The position numbers and the translations under genes are program-made. From NCBI RefSeq assembly GCF_029227915.1, contig NC_079885.1, positions 21,401,001-21,465,000 on the forward strand: a stretch of 64,000 nt of DNA. Reading direction: 5' to 3'. Below the pieces are notes generated by a model. That model worked only from the letters and a program-made list of their open reading frames with translations, made no database searches and was not told the DNA's origin. Origin of the DNA: Hydractinia symbiolongicarpus. Taxonomy: Eukaryota; Cnidaria; Hydrozoa; Anthoathecata; Hydractiniidae. Shown one piece after another: positions 1-13,391 of this stretch; positions within the stretch are counted from its first letter, which is position 1, and the number at the start of each line of letters is the position of its first letter.

Positions 1-552
1 CACAATATAACAGTAGAAAGACGAAAAGACACAGCATGTTCAGCTTCCATATGATATGTGATTTCGTTTAAACGACACTACGATACGCATCTATTCATGA
101 AAATTAACTTTGTACTCAAAAATAGAAATTTTTAAATGCTTGTATTTTTCTTAATATACATTTTTTTTTTTAAATTATTTTTTTATATGAATACTAACAC
201 TTTGCTCTTAAACGAAAAATATATTAATTTTCTTGCCAAACCTCTGTTACCCTGTAGGGGTACTTTTATTAAGGAAACACAAACAGATGCTTGGAAACAT
301 TGAAAACACCTTAAATAAAAAGCCAAGTCATACAATGATCAAGGTTTATTTCACCTCTAAGAAATGCTTTTTAGTGAGTGGTTCCACTACCAGCAGCTGT
401 TAGTTATCAGATCAACAGGCTTCTCCAAGATCAGTTTTTATTAATATAAAATAGCTGGTATTGAAGTGTTCTATTCCATCAATAACAAACTTTAGGACAA
501 AGCTTGCAATTGACCTTTACTCTAAACAAAGTATATTGGTAATATTACTTAC

Positions 553-2634
553 TCAGGTATCCATGGAATATGAGAAGATGTCCAAGTAGCGCCATTGCAA
601 TTAATAGTAACACTCCATTGACAATGGTGAAAATAATGTACGCTTCTTTACAAACTGGTACAAATAATTTCCAATCGTCCATAGCTACAAAATAGAGAAA
701 TGTTTAGGTTTATATGTTTATTATGGTAAAAAAGATTATAAACAATATCCAATTTTTTTTAAAAAAAAAAAAAAAATGAAATGTCCAATAGGCAATTTTT
801 GTAAAGATGGGTCAATTGGGGCATCTTCTGAATTTATGTTTAATTAAATCAAAATTTGCAATATAGGTCAGGTAAAACTTTGGACCTATTATATATATCC
901 AGTATATCCAGTATATATATATTATATATAAGACATATCCAGTTGTGTGCTAATTCTTGTCATGCTTGGTATTCTCCAATTTTGTAAGCAGAGAAACAGG
1001 AAAAGGCTGCAACTTTCACTTAAGATAAGGACAGAATAAAAAACTAGATAAGTAAATCGGGGTGCAAACATGCATTTGGTGCAAGTTGAAAAAAAGATAC
1101 ATACCACTTCTTGGTAAAACGTAAGGTCGATCAACATAGTATGCAACCACTAAGTATAAATCGATGATGAACATAACAAGAGCAGTGGCAAAACCTGATA
1201 TACAGCTTCCAAGAAACAACCTAAAAATATAGAACAATATTGTTAACAAAACATTGCTGTGAGGTATATAAAGTGGAAGAGTCCTAATAATAGCAGACTG
1301 TTAAAGGTGTAAATTCAATAAATTTTGTAAAATTTTTGAATTTTTTCCAAAAAATCAATTTGGGAAGGTTTATCTTTAATTTTTTTTAAATGCAATTTTT
1401 CTGTTTCATTGTTTTCTTCTGGTCAAATAATTGAAAAAAAAATAGTTTGAAAATTTAAGGTCAAAACAGTCATGTGAGTCAGCAAATTCCTGGTCAGCAA
1501 AAAAATTCAAAATTTTTGATTTTTAGATGGATTGAACAAGTTAAGAGAAAAAAAATGTAAAAACCATGCATTGGAAATATACCATTCTAACATGCGCTTC
1601 GAAAAAAGTATAATGTCACGTTATACTTGGGCGTTATACTTTTTTAAACTTAGTACATTGGTCAGTGTCAACACTAACTTACACCTGAAAGGGCACTTAA
1701 TATTGTTTTTTATTACTTGAAAATTTCCCAAAAAATTTTTCTTTACAAAGCATCTCCCTATAAAATTAGCACAACAAGACAGAAAGTAGATATCATTTAT
1801 CAACTGGATATATTACAACAAACAACAAAAGTTAACTTACTTATAATTTCTACCACCAACACAATTATTCAACCATTTGCAGTGATGATCAAAATCGGAT
1901 ACACACTTGTTGCATACAGAACAATGCTTACTGTGTGATGACCTGCGAATCAATCAATCAATCAATCAATCAAGTATGTGACTTCAAGTCAACTACATAA
2001 AATGGTTTAAATTGATAAAACACAACTTATCAAAGCGGCATTTAAATTAAAAAGGTGAAATATTTAATTTCCTTGTCACAGATCAACAAAATAAAACTTA
2101 CACTTCTGTTTGACATATGTAACAATAGCTATTCTCTATAACATGCTTGTGTTTTGTTTGGTCAAAGCTATGTTTTGGAAAGATTCCTTTTTTCCTCACA
2201 GCCAAATCTGCAGGATCTAATGTCAATGCCAGAAAGTGATATACAAGGTGAATAAAATAGCCGCTAGCTGGTATCTGGGTTTTGAGAGTAAAGGAATACA
2301 ATATCATACAGTGTTCGCTCGTTATATAAAATAACAGAAGAAATAATAAAAATGATTCAAAGTGTGGAACTGTTTAGTCAATGTAAATACTTAGTTTTTG
2401 TTAAACATGAAAAGATACAATAACACCAGCTGGAATCCATTCCAAGGGTAAATAATGAACTAAAATTGCGAAATGTGTTATGGCAAATAAAAGGATGAAG
2501 AACCATCCAACAAATTGTAATGGATGCCAGGGACAAGACCAACCATTGACGCGTCCATAATGTGTCACATACGCATCAGTTCCTGGGGAGACTTTGTTGT
2601 TTGATTGGTTAGTAGGACAACAACATTCACACAT
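553..2634 (-). CDS. ZDHHC1: ZDHHC1/ZDHHC11-type DHHC palmitoyltransferase, 3' end outside window
   Basis: A membrane S-acyltransferase that transfers palmitate to cysteines of target proteins. Five exons are readable on the minus strand: 2634-2407 (ATG, first two membrane spans), 2274-2102, 1942-1841, 1220-1105 and 684-553; phases join without a break. Exon 3 holds the cysteine-rich domain core with the catalytic DHHC in the form [10 protein letters not shown]. It is preceded by the HVIE...C-x2-C stretch at the end of exon 2, which resembles the ZDHHC1/11 branch. Exons 4 and 5 carry the third and fourth hydrophobic spans, and exon 5 breaks off after the LLGHLL-type span. The exon 1 donor is weak: GTTTAA at 2406 preserves family spacing, while GTATCT near 2419 is an alternative. 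I see no further exon between 1 and 552, so the C-terminus lies to the left of the window. Naming as ZDHHC1 rather than ZDHHC11 is inference; membership of the pair is fairly sure. Confidence 0.9.
1948..1973. repeat. (AATC)n microsatellite abutting a splice acceptor
   Basis: About six tandem AATC units. On the gene strand they read (GATT)n and end a few bases before the AG that precedes the DHHC exon of the palmitoyltransferase gene, taking the place of the usual polypyrimidine tract. Confidence 0.9.
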
Positions 2635-3577
2635 GGTGTTGATTGGTTATACTTCTCATACTTTTTATACCTAAATGTTTTTAAAAAAGGTTTTTTAGGT
2701 CTATTATCTTCATTGTGTTTCTTACATTTAAAAACAAACAAAAAAGAATTCAAGCATAAAAACAGGTCGACAGAAAAGTTTTGTGTAAACCACCAGGTTT
2801 TTAACAATGAAAAGATTTTGCTTTAAAAAGTACGCATTCGATGTATATGGCTTGTGGAAAAAGTCAATGGAAAAAACAAAATTTATGGTGGGGCACAAGT
2901 CTATGTTTGTAAGGGAGAATTTCAACATGCACTTTTTCTAAAAAAAATATGTGAGGAACTATATCTTTATTGCTAAACGCCAAATTACTTAACGTTATGT
3001 CACAAGGTCGATAAACTACGTTGGTGTCAATGTTATAAAGTCAATTAGCGTCATTGCATTTAGGTGAAAATAATTGAAATCATGTCCTGCATGGGTAACT
3101 AGGAATCACCTGGGCCAAAACAGGACCAATTTCCTTAAGTTTTCAACTCACCACTTTTGGAACAAACAAAAAACCGATCCCAATATCTCTTTAACAGTTC
3201 GCCAGAATCAGATGATCCTATATACACATTACTTTTTATCTTTTTATCAGATTTTTTATCAAAGGGAACAGGTAAACGAATTCTAAAAATCCTGTGTATT
3301 AACGAGTTATTGGAGATGTCATCAATATTCAATTAACGGATCTTTTCCACTGTTCTCTGCTAAATTGGATTTCACAGGCTTATCAACTAATAATAATAAT
3401 ACATTAGAAGATCTACGCAAATGATTAAAGAAAATGTTGTATTCTTTTTGCATAGTAACCACCAGGTGAAAAAATCAGATTTTTATACAGAATTTAGAAA
3501 ATACAGACAAATCGGAATTAGGTGATTTTTAAGGGGAGAAGAAAAAAGTAGCTGTTTTTGACTAGTGGCTTTCTTAT
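2635..3577. other. Intergenic, no gene recognised
   Basis: AT-rich sequence upstream of the palmitoyltransferase start. Short open frames on both strands have no recognisable domains, and no repeat structure stands out. It may hold the promoter and an untranslated first exon of the palmitoyltransferase gene, but nothing marks them. Confidence 0.5.
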
Positions 3578-5040
3578 AAGAGAGAGAGAAAGAGAGATTT
3601 ATTTAACAGTAGTATCACATAATATATACAAAAAATAGTTAATACTGATGGCAAGTGATCCTACTGTTATTAGCTAAAAGATATGACAAAGATGGCGACC
3701 ACCCGTCGGTACAAAAATAATACAAGGAGATGCAATATTAGAGGCATGCGAACACAAAAAAACAAAAAACAAATGAAAAATCATGTGTACAATGTGAAAA
3801 AAAATTTAGTCAAGTACTTTTTGAGCTCAGAACAACTGAGGGTGATGAATAGGCTATTAGGAGAGGAAAGTTGAAGGATATTCCATGAAGAGATGCACTG
3901 GTACCGTATTGAATCAGAACCAAAAGCTTTTGTATGCTGCAAGGGAATGATTATAAGGCCAAGGGTGGACCCACGTGTAATATAAGTATGAGTGAAGTCA
4001 ACCTTAAAGGTACTTAGAAGGGCCTCTGGGAGGTTTTTGTGGTACAGATTGTGAAGAAATAATATATTTTTAAGGTGTATCATATCAGAGAATTTCAGTA
4101 TGCCAAGACTGAAGGTATAATTCTGACTGCGTGTCGTTGGAGGATATAAATACGATTAATGAAAGAGCTCCTAGATTTCACTGCGGTATTGAATATAACT
4201 GCCAAAGATTACGTAGTAAACATATACAAGTATACTCCGCGGAACATAATGCCGAAGGATAGAGAGTGCTCCACTTGCCCTTTTGAGTTTTATTGCAGCA
4301 GCACTGATCTGAGATTTCCAACTCAGGTTAGAGCCTAAGAAAATGCCAATATATTTAATAGCGTCACTAGGGAAAATTCCTTTGCTGTTCATTTTGATTC
4401 TAAAGTCATAGTTTACTTGTTTAAATTTGTGCCTAAACAAGGTATATACCTCAGTTTTACTTGCATTTAAGGAAATTTTGTTGACATTGAGCCATTGCGT
4501 TAAGAGCTTGAGATCAATGTTGATTCTCTTGGAAAGTGACTTTAACGTCTTGTTAAAGCATATTAGATTAAGTGATGGACAAGAAAGTACTTCATAGCAT
4601 GATGCAGATCATTTATGTAGATAAGGAATAGAAGAGGACCAAGCACAGAACCTTGAGGGACACCATGTCGGACAAATTTGTACGTTGAATTATATCCATT
4701 TATTGATACAAATTGTTGGCGATTTGAAAGATATGATTGCAACAAATTAAGTGGTTTGCCCCTGATGCCGTAATAGAAAAGTTTTTTAAGGAGAATTTCA
4801 TGATCAACAGTGTCGAAAGCCTTCTGAAGGTCAATGAAAACAGCACAGGCAAAATTACTAGAATATAATGCATCCATTAATTGTTGACAGATATTTCGAA
4901 GGGTCTGTGCAGTGGAGTATTTTTTCCTGAAGCCAAACTGTTGTGTAAAGATAATTTTATGTCGAGTTAGAAACTGATATACACGTTTGTATATTAGCTT
5001 CTCAAAATTTTTATCCATGTCAGATAATAGAGAAATAATC
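3578..5040 (-). mobile_element. 5'-truncated Jockey/CR1-type LINE, reverse transcriptase relic
   Basis: The minus strand encodes the middle and C-terminal parts of a non-LTR reverse transcriptase. Readable pieces are the fingers/palm segment at 5018-4563 (FGFRKKYSTAQTL, FIDLQKAFDTVD, GVPQGSVLGPLLF) and the thumb region at 4440-4171 (IKYIGIFLGSNLSWKSQI), followed by a decayed C-terminal tail to about 3780. Frameshifts separate the pieces and the catalytic ADD segment is broken, so it cannot be active. Homology begins at about 5040, which means the endonuclease and ORF1 are missing, as expected from 5' truncation during target-primed reverse transcription. The 3' end is a GA-rich simple repeat at 3578-3598. 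It is related to, but clearly diverged from, the copies at 25.3 and 28.1 kb. Confidence 0.85.
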
Positions 5041-7757
5041 TTTGTATATATATATTATATAAAAACTACTGTTAAAATCTTGCATCAGTGTACTTTCAGT
5101 CTATTACATTAAAATAATAGGTGTACAGTAACTGATTGATGTAAATCAACATTGGAAATCGTAGAATTAGAGTAAAAGTGTTTATCCATCAAAAACTGTC
5201 AGAATAGCATGGTGATTTTTTTAATTATAGCTAGGCTATAGTGGGGCACTGCAAAATACAAAAGTGACTTTGCATAAACAATAATTTTATTTTGCTTTTG
5301 TCCTGTGAGTTTCCTTTTAATAAAACACTTTTTTTAAAACAAGGGAAAGGAAAGTTTACCCTAACTAATCACGTTTGAAGAAGAAGAATCAATTTATTAT
5401 AATACTACTACAATTTGACAGGCTAGCTAGCTAAACAAAAAATACGTATATATTAGCTAATAAAACCATCAAATAACCAGCAGTTTATAACATACTTATA
5501 ACTTACTTTTTCTGAATTTTGTAGCACGTTTGTTAGGTTACATATGCTGTTTTGTTACATCTAGTTTTTTATGTCCTTCTGCGAAAAATGATGGTTGTCA
5601 ACGGATATATAATAATATCCGTATATACTATAAGAAAGTACATAGGAAATTATTATAAAGCAACAAGGACACACTGACCACGGAGCTCAAAATTTTTTAT
5701 CAACACGAGGCTAGCTCAACATGGCGCACGCATATAACATTCCAATATCACCGTGAAATATATTTTCCGCATCGCGAGTCAAATTTCCGGATTCTTGGCC
5801 TTTTTGCGAGAGCGCAAACGACCATATCTATTATGATCATCGCTACTTTTAACGCCACATGCAAAGAGGAGAAGTGTAAACGACTTAAGTTTGCTAAACC
5901 TTATTTCGCCAAAAAAAAAAAAAACAAGTTGAAGCAAGACGAAGTTAGTTTATCAGCAAAAGTTCTTGTGTTCTAAATTTTACATTATATTCCTATTTCC
6001 CTAATAATTTTTTGTCACGCTCATTAAAAAAATTATAACCCCGCAAATAATATTTGGGAAGTTTTTCGTTTTCAGCATTTTCTCGAAATGAGCAAAGAGC
6101 ATTAGTTGGCCAGTGCTTTACAGCCGCTAGGCTACAAAAGTTCTATTTTGGTAGGGGTGTAGGCCGAGTAACCAACGTCAAAAATGCGGTAGCTGGACTT
6201 TCAATAATGTCCGCATTGTGGAACAATCCACTCCACCACGCAAAACCGTCCGAAATATGGTAGAATTGGGACATACTGACGTCAGCAAAAATTAGCACCT
6301 TTAAGATTTTGTATCTAACCAAACAAAGTCATTTAGATAGAATAGTACTTAATTACTTGTGGTTTTTCTCAATATACTCCACAGAGTTGTGGGTGTCAAA
6401 AAAGTGCTGCGTGTCATTCTCGACACCAGAGCTCTTTCAGATAAACCTCAAAAGTTTCATTTCAAAGAGCTCTGGAGAAAAAGATGAGCACGATGGGCGC
6501 GAATTTGATTCAGCAGCTAACAGGTTAAAAAAGTGTTGATTAAAATGCGTGCGGAGAATGTGAAAAAAGTTGCATTATCAAACACTAAAAACAGACAAAT
6601 GTTTTTGCGAATATCACATTTCAGGGTTTAAGAATTTTTCTTTACTAGAGAATGATGAATAATGAGGCACAAGGTTTAAGCGAAGCTTTGAGATCACCCT
6701 CGTCCCTAGAGATTTTTGCCTTTTCAATATGAGAGATGGCGGCTGTCTTCTGTTTTATTTGTTAAAAAAATTATCAGGGTGTCTGCCGAATATAACATAT
6801 ATGGTAACTTATTTTGACAGAGTAGAAGGCAGGAGTTTTTATGAGATCGATCTGGCTCGACAAAAACAAAAAATGGTTTCAATAACCGGACGACTCAAAG
6901 CCCGTTTAATGGCACCGAAGTAAAACTCAAGCGTCTTAACATTTTTTACTTCGGCTTGAATTTCATTTCGATGACCCATTCGTAAAGGTCTGAAACTTTA
7001 ATGTTTGTGACTTTTCAAGCAAGGGCATTTCACCGAAAACCGCATTTCACTTCCAGGTGAAGTGGTTATATAGAAATCTCGCACTGATTTGGAATTGGGT
7101 CAATTTGACCAAGTAAAATACCACATAAAGTGAGCTTTAATTCTCATGTCAACAGTCCTAAGAAACACAAAAAACCCTAAAAAGAGCTACTCTGAAAAAA
7201 CATTTTCAGAAAAAGGACTTTCAGAGTATATTCCATGGTCAATACTTTTGTTACATCCCGCGTAGTTTCCGGAGCAGTGGTCAGCCTTCCACACCATTCC
7301 GGTATTGTCACGCGGTTCGAAACTTGAAGTATAGCTTCCATTCTTAATTCAGTGTATAAGTATTGGATGAGGGAGTAAATTAAATACAGTATATAAAATT
7401 TCTCCTTTATTATTCTATCATAATACATAGTACACAAAGCATTCGTTTTTGACCCATTTTTACGCCCACCCTTGATGGCGTTAATATTTGTCGCTACTAA
7501 CAGTTTGGCGTTAAGGGTGGGTATAAAAAGGCAGGTAAAGTACAAAAGAAAATATAAAATCTTCAATCAAAATTTCGAAAAAGAAAAAACCGATATGTTG
7601 GACTTCGCAATTTTCAATACAAAATAATTTATTTTTTTTTTTTTTTTGATTAAAAAATATAACGAAAATAATAAAAAATACATTTTCTGGTACAAGTTGG
7701 TACTAATTAAAAACGCAGTATAAAACTGAAACACGAAAAATATAAAATTGAACTTTT
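5041..7757. other. Intergenic, no gene recognised
   Basis: Small open frames here (for example 6054-6263, 6309-6539 and 6729-6923) show no domain, no splice continuity and no codon pattern that convinces me. A TATATA-rich patch sits at 5041-5060, and a palindromic TGACGTCA lies at 6277. Confidence 0.5.
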
Positions 7758-10700
7758 TTATTCTTCTTCATCGACGCATAATGCTTTATAAGCATCGAGG
7801 TCCATCAACTCATTCAACTCTTCTGGTTGGCTCAGCTCGATTGTATATACCCATCCTAAAAAAATCGATTTATTTACTAAAAAACATTTAGTGGCTAAAA
7901 TCTTGCAGTTTTTTTAAATGAGTCTTTCTTTTTGAATGTGATAAAACATATTTTCGTTTTGCTTAAATTTTAAAGGGGCTACGAAACGATTCAATAAACT
8001 TAATCCCCGCCATTTCTAAAGAATGGCGTGTAAAAACGGACCACTCAAAAGGCGAAAATGCAAGAAATTATACACACTTTTTAGAACCACATAGACGCGT
8101 GGACAACCTGTTCATGAATTATCAATTTTTATGAGGAATTTGCTTTTTTATTTTTATTTTCTGAAAATAGAAAAATTTTCGTTCTATATTCTTTTTGTCG
8201 GTAAAATACTACGGTCTATAAAATATTTTATATAAGAAAATCGAAGTTTGTTTGACAAGGGAACAGAGACAACACGAGGAGTTATCATAATTTGCTCCAC
8301 CGCCATTAGCTCGATTTTCGTGAAAGTCACCAAAGTCGAAAACCAGCAACCGTTTTGAAGCCCCTTAAAGTATTTTGGGAATCGAGCATGAATCAATGAC
8401 AGACAAACGACGTTGCTTCCTTATAAATAATCATTAATTTTATATGTTGCAGCCCAGCAAATTCTCAATTAAAAGATTTTGGTCACTGCGATGTATAAAA
8501 GGTAAAGATAGAGAGCAATTAGTGTCAACTTTGCTAATGAAACTTTCAACTTTGTGAATATTACAATATGGAAAAAATTAATGAAATAAAGGCAGTTTTT
8601 AAGTCATATTTTCAAACACAGACAAAAGGGTAAAATGTTCTCTACTTTTACGCACACGTAAGTCAGGTACAACGAAATAATCCACATCGCGGCCCACGAA
8701 GGTGGCAAAATTCGGGAAAAATGGTCGTGCTGACGTCAGCAACAATTTGTATGTTTCAAGAGTATGGATTTAATCAAATAACCTAAGATCTTATGTGCTA
8801 ACTCAGCTGTAAACATTGACAAGTAGAAACAACCAAACTATCAGGTGGTGGCCAATCTCGAAATTATCCGTCCTGTCTCACTATATTTTGTCCACGATTG
8901 TGGGTAAAAATAACTTTAAATTAAAATTGAAGTTACTTTGAGAAGGTTGAACTACGGTCCATTTACGGTTAACGCGCCCCAGGGTTCGGCCGCAAATAAC
9001 TTTTGAGGCTTAGGTTATTATGAAAAATACTGCTAGTAAACCATTTATTTCTTAGCCGTCAACTGCAATTTAAATTTAGAAATCTAATTTTTTTGCAAAA
9101 AAGGTATCCAAAATTGCAACATGTTGTACGCTTTGCGAGAATTTGTCAAATTCAAATATTGTGCGGAAATCCATTTTTGCGAATATCCCTTTTGCGTTAC
9201 CAGCAAAAACTTATAATTTTACATGCGAACATTGTGGAAGAGATGTTAATTCATAGATATTATTAGCGACCAAGTTCTGGTCGATTTCATACAAATAATA
9301 TTCTATTGTGACTGAAAAAAAGATTGTTATAATCCGAAAAATTGGTATTCTACTCTCTTTTTTAAAGAATATTGGAAAAATCAGTTTTGATAATTTTAGC
9401 TTAATTAATAAAATATCGCGAATCAGCCAATGGAAAATTTCGCGAAAATTTAATTTTACATATTTTATTTTAACAGCTTTTCTTTTCGTGGGAATTTAAT
9501 TTTTCGAACGAGATGTCAATTCGCAAAATCAAGAATATTTTCTGTTTGGGAAAATTTATGATATTACAGTAAATCTTTTATAATCTCGCTTCCAATAACC
9601 TGTTGTGCTACCAAGGAAAAAGAATAGTGATATTGTTCAATAAAAGCTAAACTTTCTTTGACAAGTAAAAGAATACGTTTGACTGAAGAACAAATCTGAA
9701 AGTCAAGCCAAAGTCGATTTTAAAAGGCCAAGAAAAAAAAATTAATCTTGTTTAAAGATACGGACGGGAGGGAAAGTTTTTTGAAATTTTAGAAGCAAAC
9801 CTCCTCTGGTGCGTCCGACCCAACCGTGGTGGGTCATTTTACATCACTAAAATCCGACCCCTTTACTTTTAAAATTGCAACGACGGCTCTGAAAAATGTA
9901 AAAAAAAAAAAAAAAAAATCAAATGAGGTTCAATACACAGTACAAATCTACTATTTGTATGTTCCAATGAGTGGGCATGTTCCACTGAGTGGGCGTGTTC
10001 CACTGACTGGGCGTGTTCCACTGACTGGGCGTGTTCCACTGACTGGGCGTGTTCCTCTGAGTGGGCGTGTCCCTCTGAGTGGGCCTGTCCTTTCGTACAT
10101 TTCACTCATCACTTACAACATTTAACTTCATAAACCTTACCATCACTTTCAGCTGCAGTATTTAATAAACCAGGATTAGCCGATAATTCTTCATTTACTT
10201 CTTTGATAGTGCCACTTACTGGAGAATAAATGTCGGAAGCAGCTTTGACACTTTCAACAGTGCCAGTGATATCTGAAAAACAACGACACTTACCCTTACA
10301 TAACTGATTGAAAGTATTCATTGTGAAAATTGGAAAGATTTCAGGAAGGTTGAAGAAGGATACAATGTGAGGAGTTTTAAAAACAATTGGAGCAATGCAA
10401 GTTGACATTGACAACAGTAAAGTTATTTGCAAAAGTAGTTTGTCATATAACTTAATTATTAACATTTGGTATGGGACAATATGGTATAATAACATGTATA
10501 TCTGTCTTCAATATCTAATAGAGTATAGCTTATTTTTTCTGTATGAAGGAACATTCACATGTATACAAGATTTTTGAGATTTGAAATGCAATAAGAAATA
10601 CACACAAAAAACCACACTGTGAAAACGCTAGAATTCGAAGCCAATCTGTTGTATTTGCGTGCAAAAGATTTGTTTTCTTTGCTGCGACCAGGCATCATAT

Positions 10701-12103
10701 CGTGCTCTCATGACTCAGCATTAAATTTAGCCAACCATTGTGATCAGTGCTATTAATGACAGCACCTATAGTAATTGGTTAAATTGTTGTTTCAGTGTAT
10801 TTTGTAAACATCTACATGAAGTATACCCATGATAACTATTACAAGTGAAGCTATTTTAAATAGTATCATTTTAAAAGATGTTATTGAGCTTTGCATAAAT
10901 TTTATTTGGTTAAAAATCAAAATGTAACACTGATAGAACAGTGAAGCACCTAATTCGAGTTGAAAAGGAGACAAAAATTACAAAATTAGTTCTAGTAAGA
11001 TAGCTAAAGAAATATTTCAATTTTTATTTAGTTTAAGGTACACCATATCCTCCGAACTTTTTTAAAAATGATAATTTTAAATACTTTTTTGCCCCTGTGT
11101 TCCATGCCATGCCTAAACGATGAGACATATTCTAGGTGATACATTTAACCTTTTTAGATCAATTATCTACAACTCACCATCCTTGTCCACCTCAGCATCA
11201 ACGTCTGGTAATTCTACATAAACCAATTCACCTAGTTTTGCCTATACAGAATTGATATTTTCAATACATTACAGGGTGACAACTCAATATAACTCTTCAT
11301 TTCCCTAGCTTTCCTGAAATTTATTGACTCAATTTCCTGATATTTTCTTCACTTTTCGAAGGGACTTTCATGCTATTGAACCTTGGATTACTTTAAAAAT
11401 GTAAATTTTAATACCCAACATATTGATAGAACAGACCGGTTAAAAAGCAATGCTAATTCCTTTTAGAACAATCTAAAAGTTAATCCAATATTTTGGAAAA
11501 CGAAAATAGTTTTGATTGACCGTCTAAACCTAAAATTATTAAGAAGTTTGAAAGCAGGGAGGGTTTTTTAAAGTAGTGATAGAGAACAACATTAGGGAGA
11601 GCAAATTAAATTTATAATCTTAGCATATAAACTCATTTGCTGTAAAAAAACAGAATTGATAATTAGAAAAAAAATTACATTCGGATTGTGCTAAAACATT
11701 GCAATGCAAAAACGTAAACATTTTTCCTAATTTTAAGTTTATGACAACTCCCACATGTAATAAATTGTATTTAAAAAAAAAAGATATTGAAAGATAATAT
11801 AGAAAAAAAAAGCTAAAAGAATGAGGGCCGTTAGTGAAATGCATAGGCAAGATAACGAAATGCTTAATATTTTGTGAAATGGAAAAGTCCAAAACAGTTA
11901 CTGAACCATTTCGAGAAAAAGTTTCTGGTTGTGTTCCAAACTCTTACCCTATATAGCATTAAATCACAAGACAAGTTTACAAAATATATACATTATTACA
12001 TAAAGCAACATAAAATCTACCTGAGCATAATTTGTTATCCCAACTTTTGCAATGTTTTCGTTGACATCTACCCATTCATGTTGATCGGAGAAATATTTTT
12101 CAC
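7758..12103 (-). CDS. GCSH: Glycine cleavage system H protein, first exon not found
   Basis: The mitochondrial lipoyl carrier that shuttles the aminomethyl group between the P, T and L proteins of the glycine cleavage system. Four exons on the minus strand join in phase: 12103-12021 (FSDQHEWV...GITNYAQ), 11241-11178 ([15 protein letters not shown]), 10272-10141 ([15 protein letters not shown]) and 7855-7758 ([11 protein letters not shown]... ending in three Glu and TAA). The lysine in ESVKAAS is the lipoylation site. All introns have GT/AG borders. The mature H-protein fold is covered to its normal C-terminus. The exon with the start codon and mitochondrial presequence should end in phase 1 upstream of 12103. 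I searched to about 19.6 kb without a convincing candidate, so it lies beyond the inserted elements, is too short to recognise, or is lost. The long introns hold a MITE and a minisatellite. Confidence 0.93.
7971..8369. mobile_element. MITE, AAGGGGCTACGAAACG family, copy A
   Basis: About 400 bp in the last GCSH intron, bounded by inverted repeats: AAGGGGCTACGAAACG at the left and the complement of CGTTTTGAAGCCCCTT at the right, with TA-containing flanks. A second copy with matching ends and interior (CAAAGTCGAAAACCA near the right end, ACAGAGACAACA inside) lies at 36413-37122. It has no coding capacity and is a non-autonomous DNA transposon. Confidence 0.8.
9100..9550. repeat. Degenerate CGCGAAA-rich repeat in GCSH intron
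   Basis: Several scattered TTCGCGAA and TTTTGCGA motifs in both orientations resemble the ends of the TA-flanked elements at 42.0 and 46.9 kb. Boundaries and an intact inverted repeat pair are not evident, so this is probably a decayed member of that group. Confidence 0.4.
9960..10092. repeat. 18-bp minisatellite, about seven units
   Basis: Tandem units of the type GTTCCACTGACTGGGCGT, with G/C and T/C variants between copies. The array lies in the GCSH intron and ends about 50 bp past the splice donor of the lipoyl-site exon. Open frames on both strands through it follow from the unit length being a multiple of three and are not evidence of a gene. Confidence 0.92.
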
Positions 12104-13391
12104 CTACCATAAAATGAAAATTTTTTATAAAAGTTAATCCAGGCTTAGTTATATAAATCGTGCCACCACACATGCATGCCTATGCACATGCCAACCTGTA
12201 ACTACTTTACATTTGCAAAATATCTCACTTCTAAAATGTTTATTTTAGATGAGTGAAAGATTTTTCATGCCTTGTTTACCCCTTTTATTTTTATTGACAA
12301 AGTAAAGCAATACTGAAGAATTAGCTTTTTTCCTTTAAAATATGTTCCAAAATGTTAAGAGAGTGGACAACGATTTTTAGATAGATAATAAATTTTATTA
12401 TTATTATTAAATTGAATATTTATACATGATGACTATTCCAGTACTAAATACTATTATCATATAGGTCCTGTTAAAATAAATATTCATCACCAAACTTGGC
12501 TCAAATTCCTGAATAATATTCTCTGGAAATTATTTTATTATGTCCATTTGTGAAGCAACTTTATCATTAGACCTCCTAACAAAAAAACCTGCAATCATTT
12601 GAGGATGCTTAGCGGAAATCAAGCATGATGGGTAATTAAAATGCAACAATTACAGAAGTGTATAGACTGTCGCCTGTAAACTGCACCCACAGCTATTGTG
12701 ATAAAAATATTGAAAGGAAAGATTAAAAGCAAACACGTGTTGTGCAAATTTTTAAACTGTTCTAACAATGACTTTACTAACAAAAAATGTAATCATGCAG
12801 CAACATAGATTTACCTGAAACTAAAACATACATATTAGGTATACATAAACACTTGTAAGGAGACTTCTTTGCCGACTGTGTTATTTCAAAACTTATTTAA
12901 TTGGCCCATAAAAAGTACAATTTTTCTTCTTCTCACATTCAAACAAAAAAGCTGTCCATGTCTTGACCTCCTGGTCAGGATCCTGACCATGTGCATCTTT
13001 TTGTTCTGTTTATGTTCCATGACAGTTAATACATATGTATCTTACTATTAAGATCAAAATCAACAATAAAATTGGGGTGAGATAGAGCATGAAAAATAGA
13101 AAAGAGAGTGCTAGATAATTACATTAGCAAGAAAAGCAGAAAAAGAAATATCGTAAACGCATTTCATCTGCAAAAGTAGGTATAAACGAAGAATAAAAGT
13201 GCTCTACTTAAAGTAAAAAAAAAAATCCCTATCGACCTTGCATCAAAAGAAGGCAAGGAATACTTGGAATATATAAAGTATAGAAACCAAGTCAAGTCAG
13301 CATGCCGAAATGGAGTAAAAGTGTTAAAAATAATATTAGCAAAGGAAATTAAATACAACCCAAGGTTTTTTACTTATATGTAAAAACACAT
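12104..13391. other. Presumed GCSH 5' intron, no exon recognised
   Basis: AT-rich sequence with no recognised coding segment. A possible donor at 12817 follows a short ATG-containing stretch in the required phase, but the encoded residues do not look like a mitochondrial presequence, so I do not call it. Confidence 0.4.

Noticed and set aside
9960-10092. CRISPR-like array
   Set aside because: Units are contiguous with no spacers, in a eukaryotic intron; it is a minisatellite.
12817-12840. Short ATG-started stretch before a GTAAAT donor as GCSH exon 1
   Set aside because: It would add only six residues and no mitochondrial signal. The phase fits, but that has a one-in-three chance.
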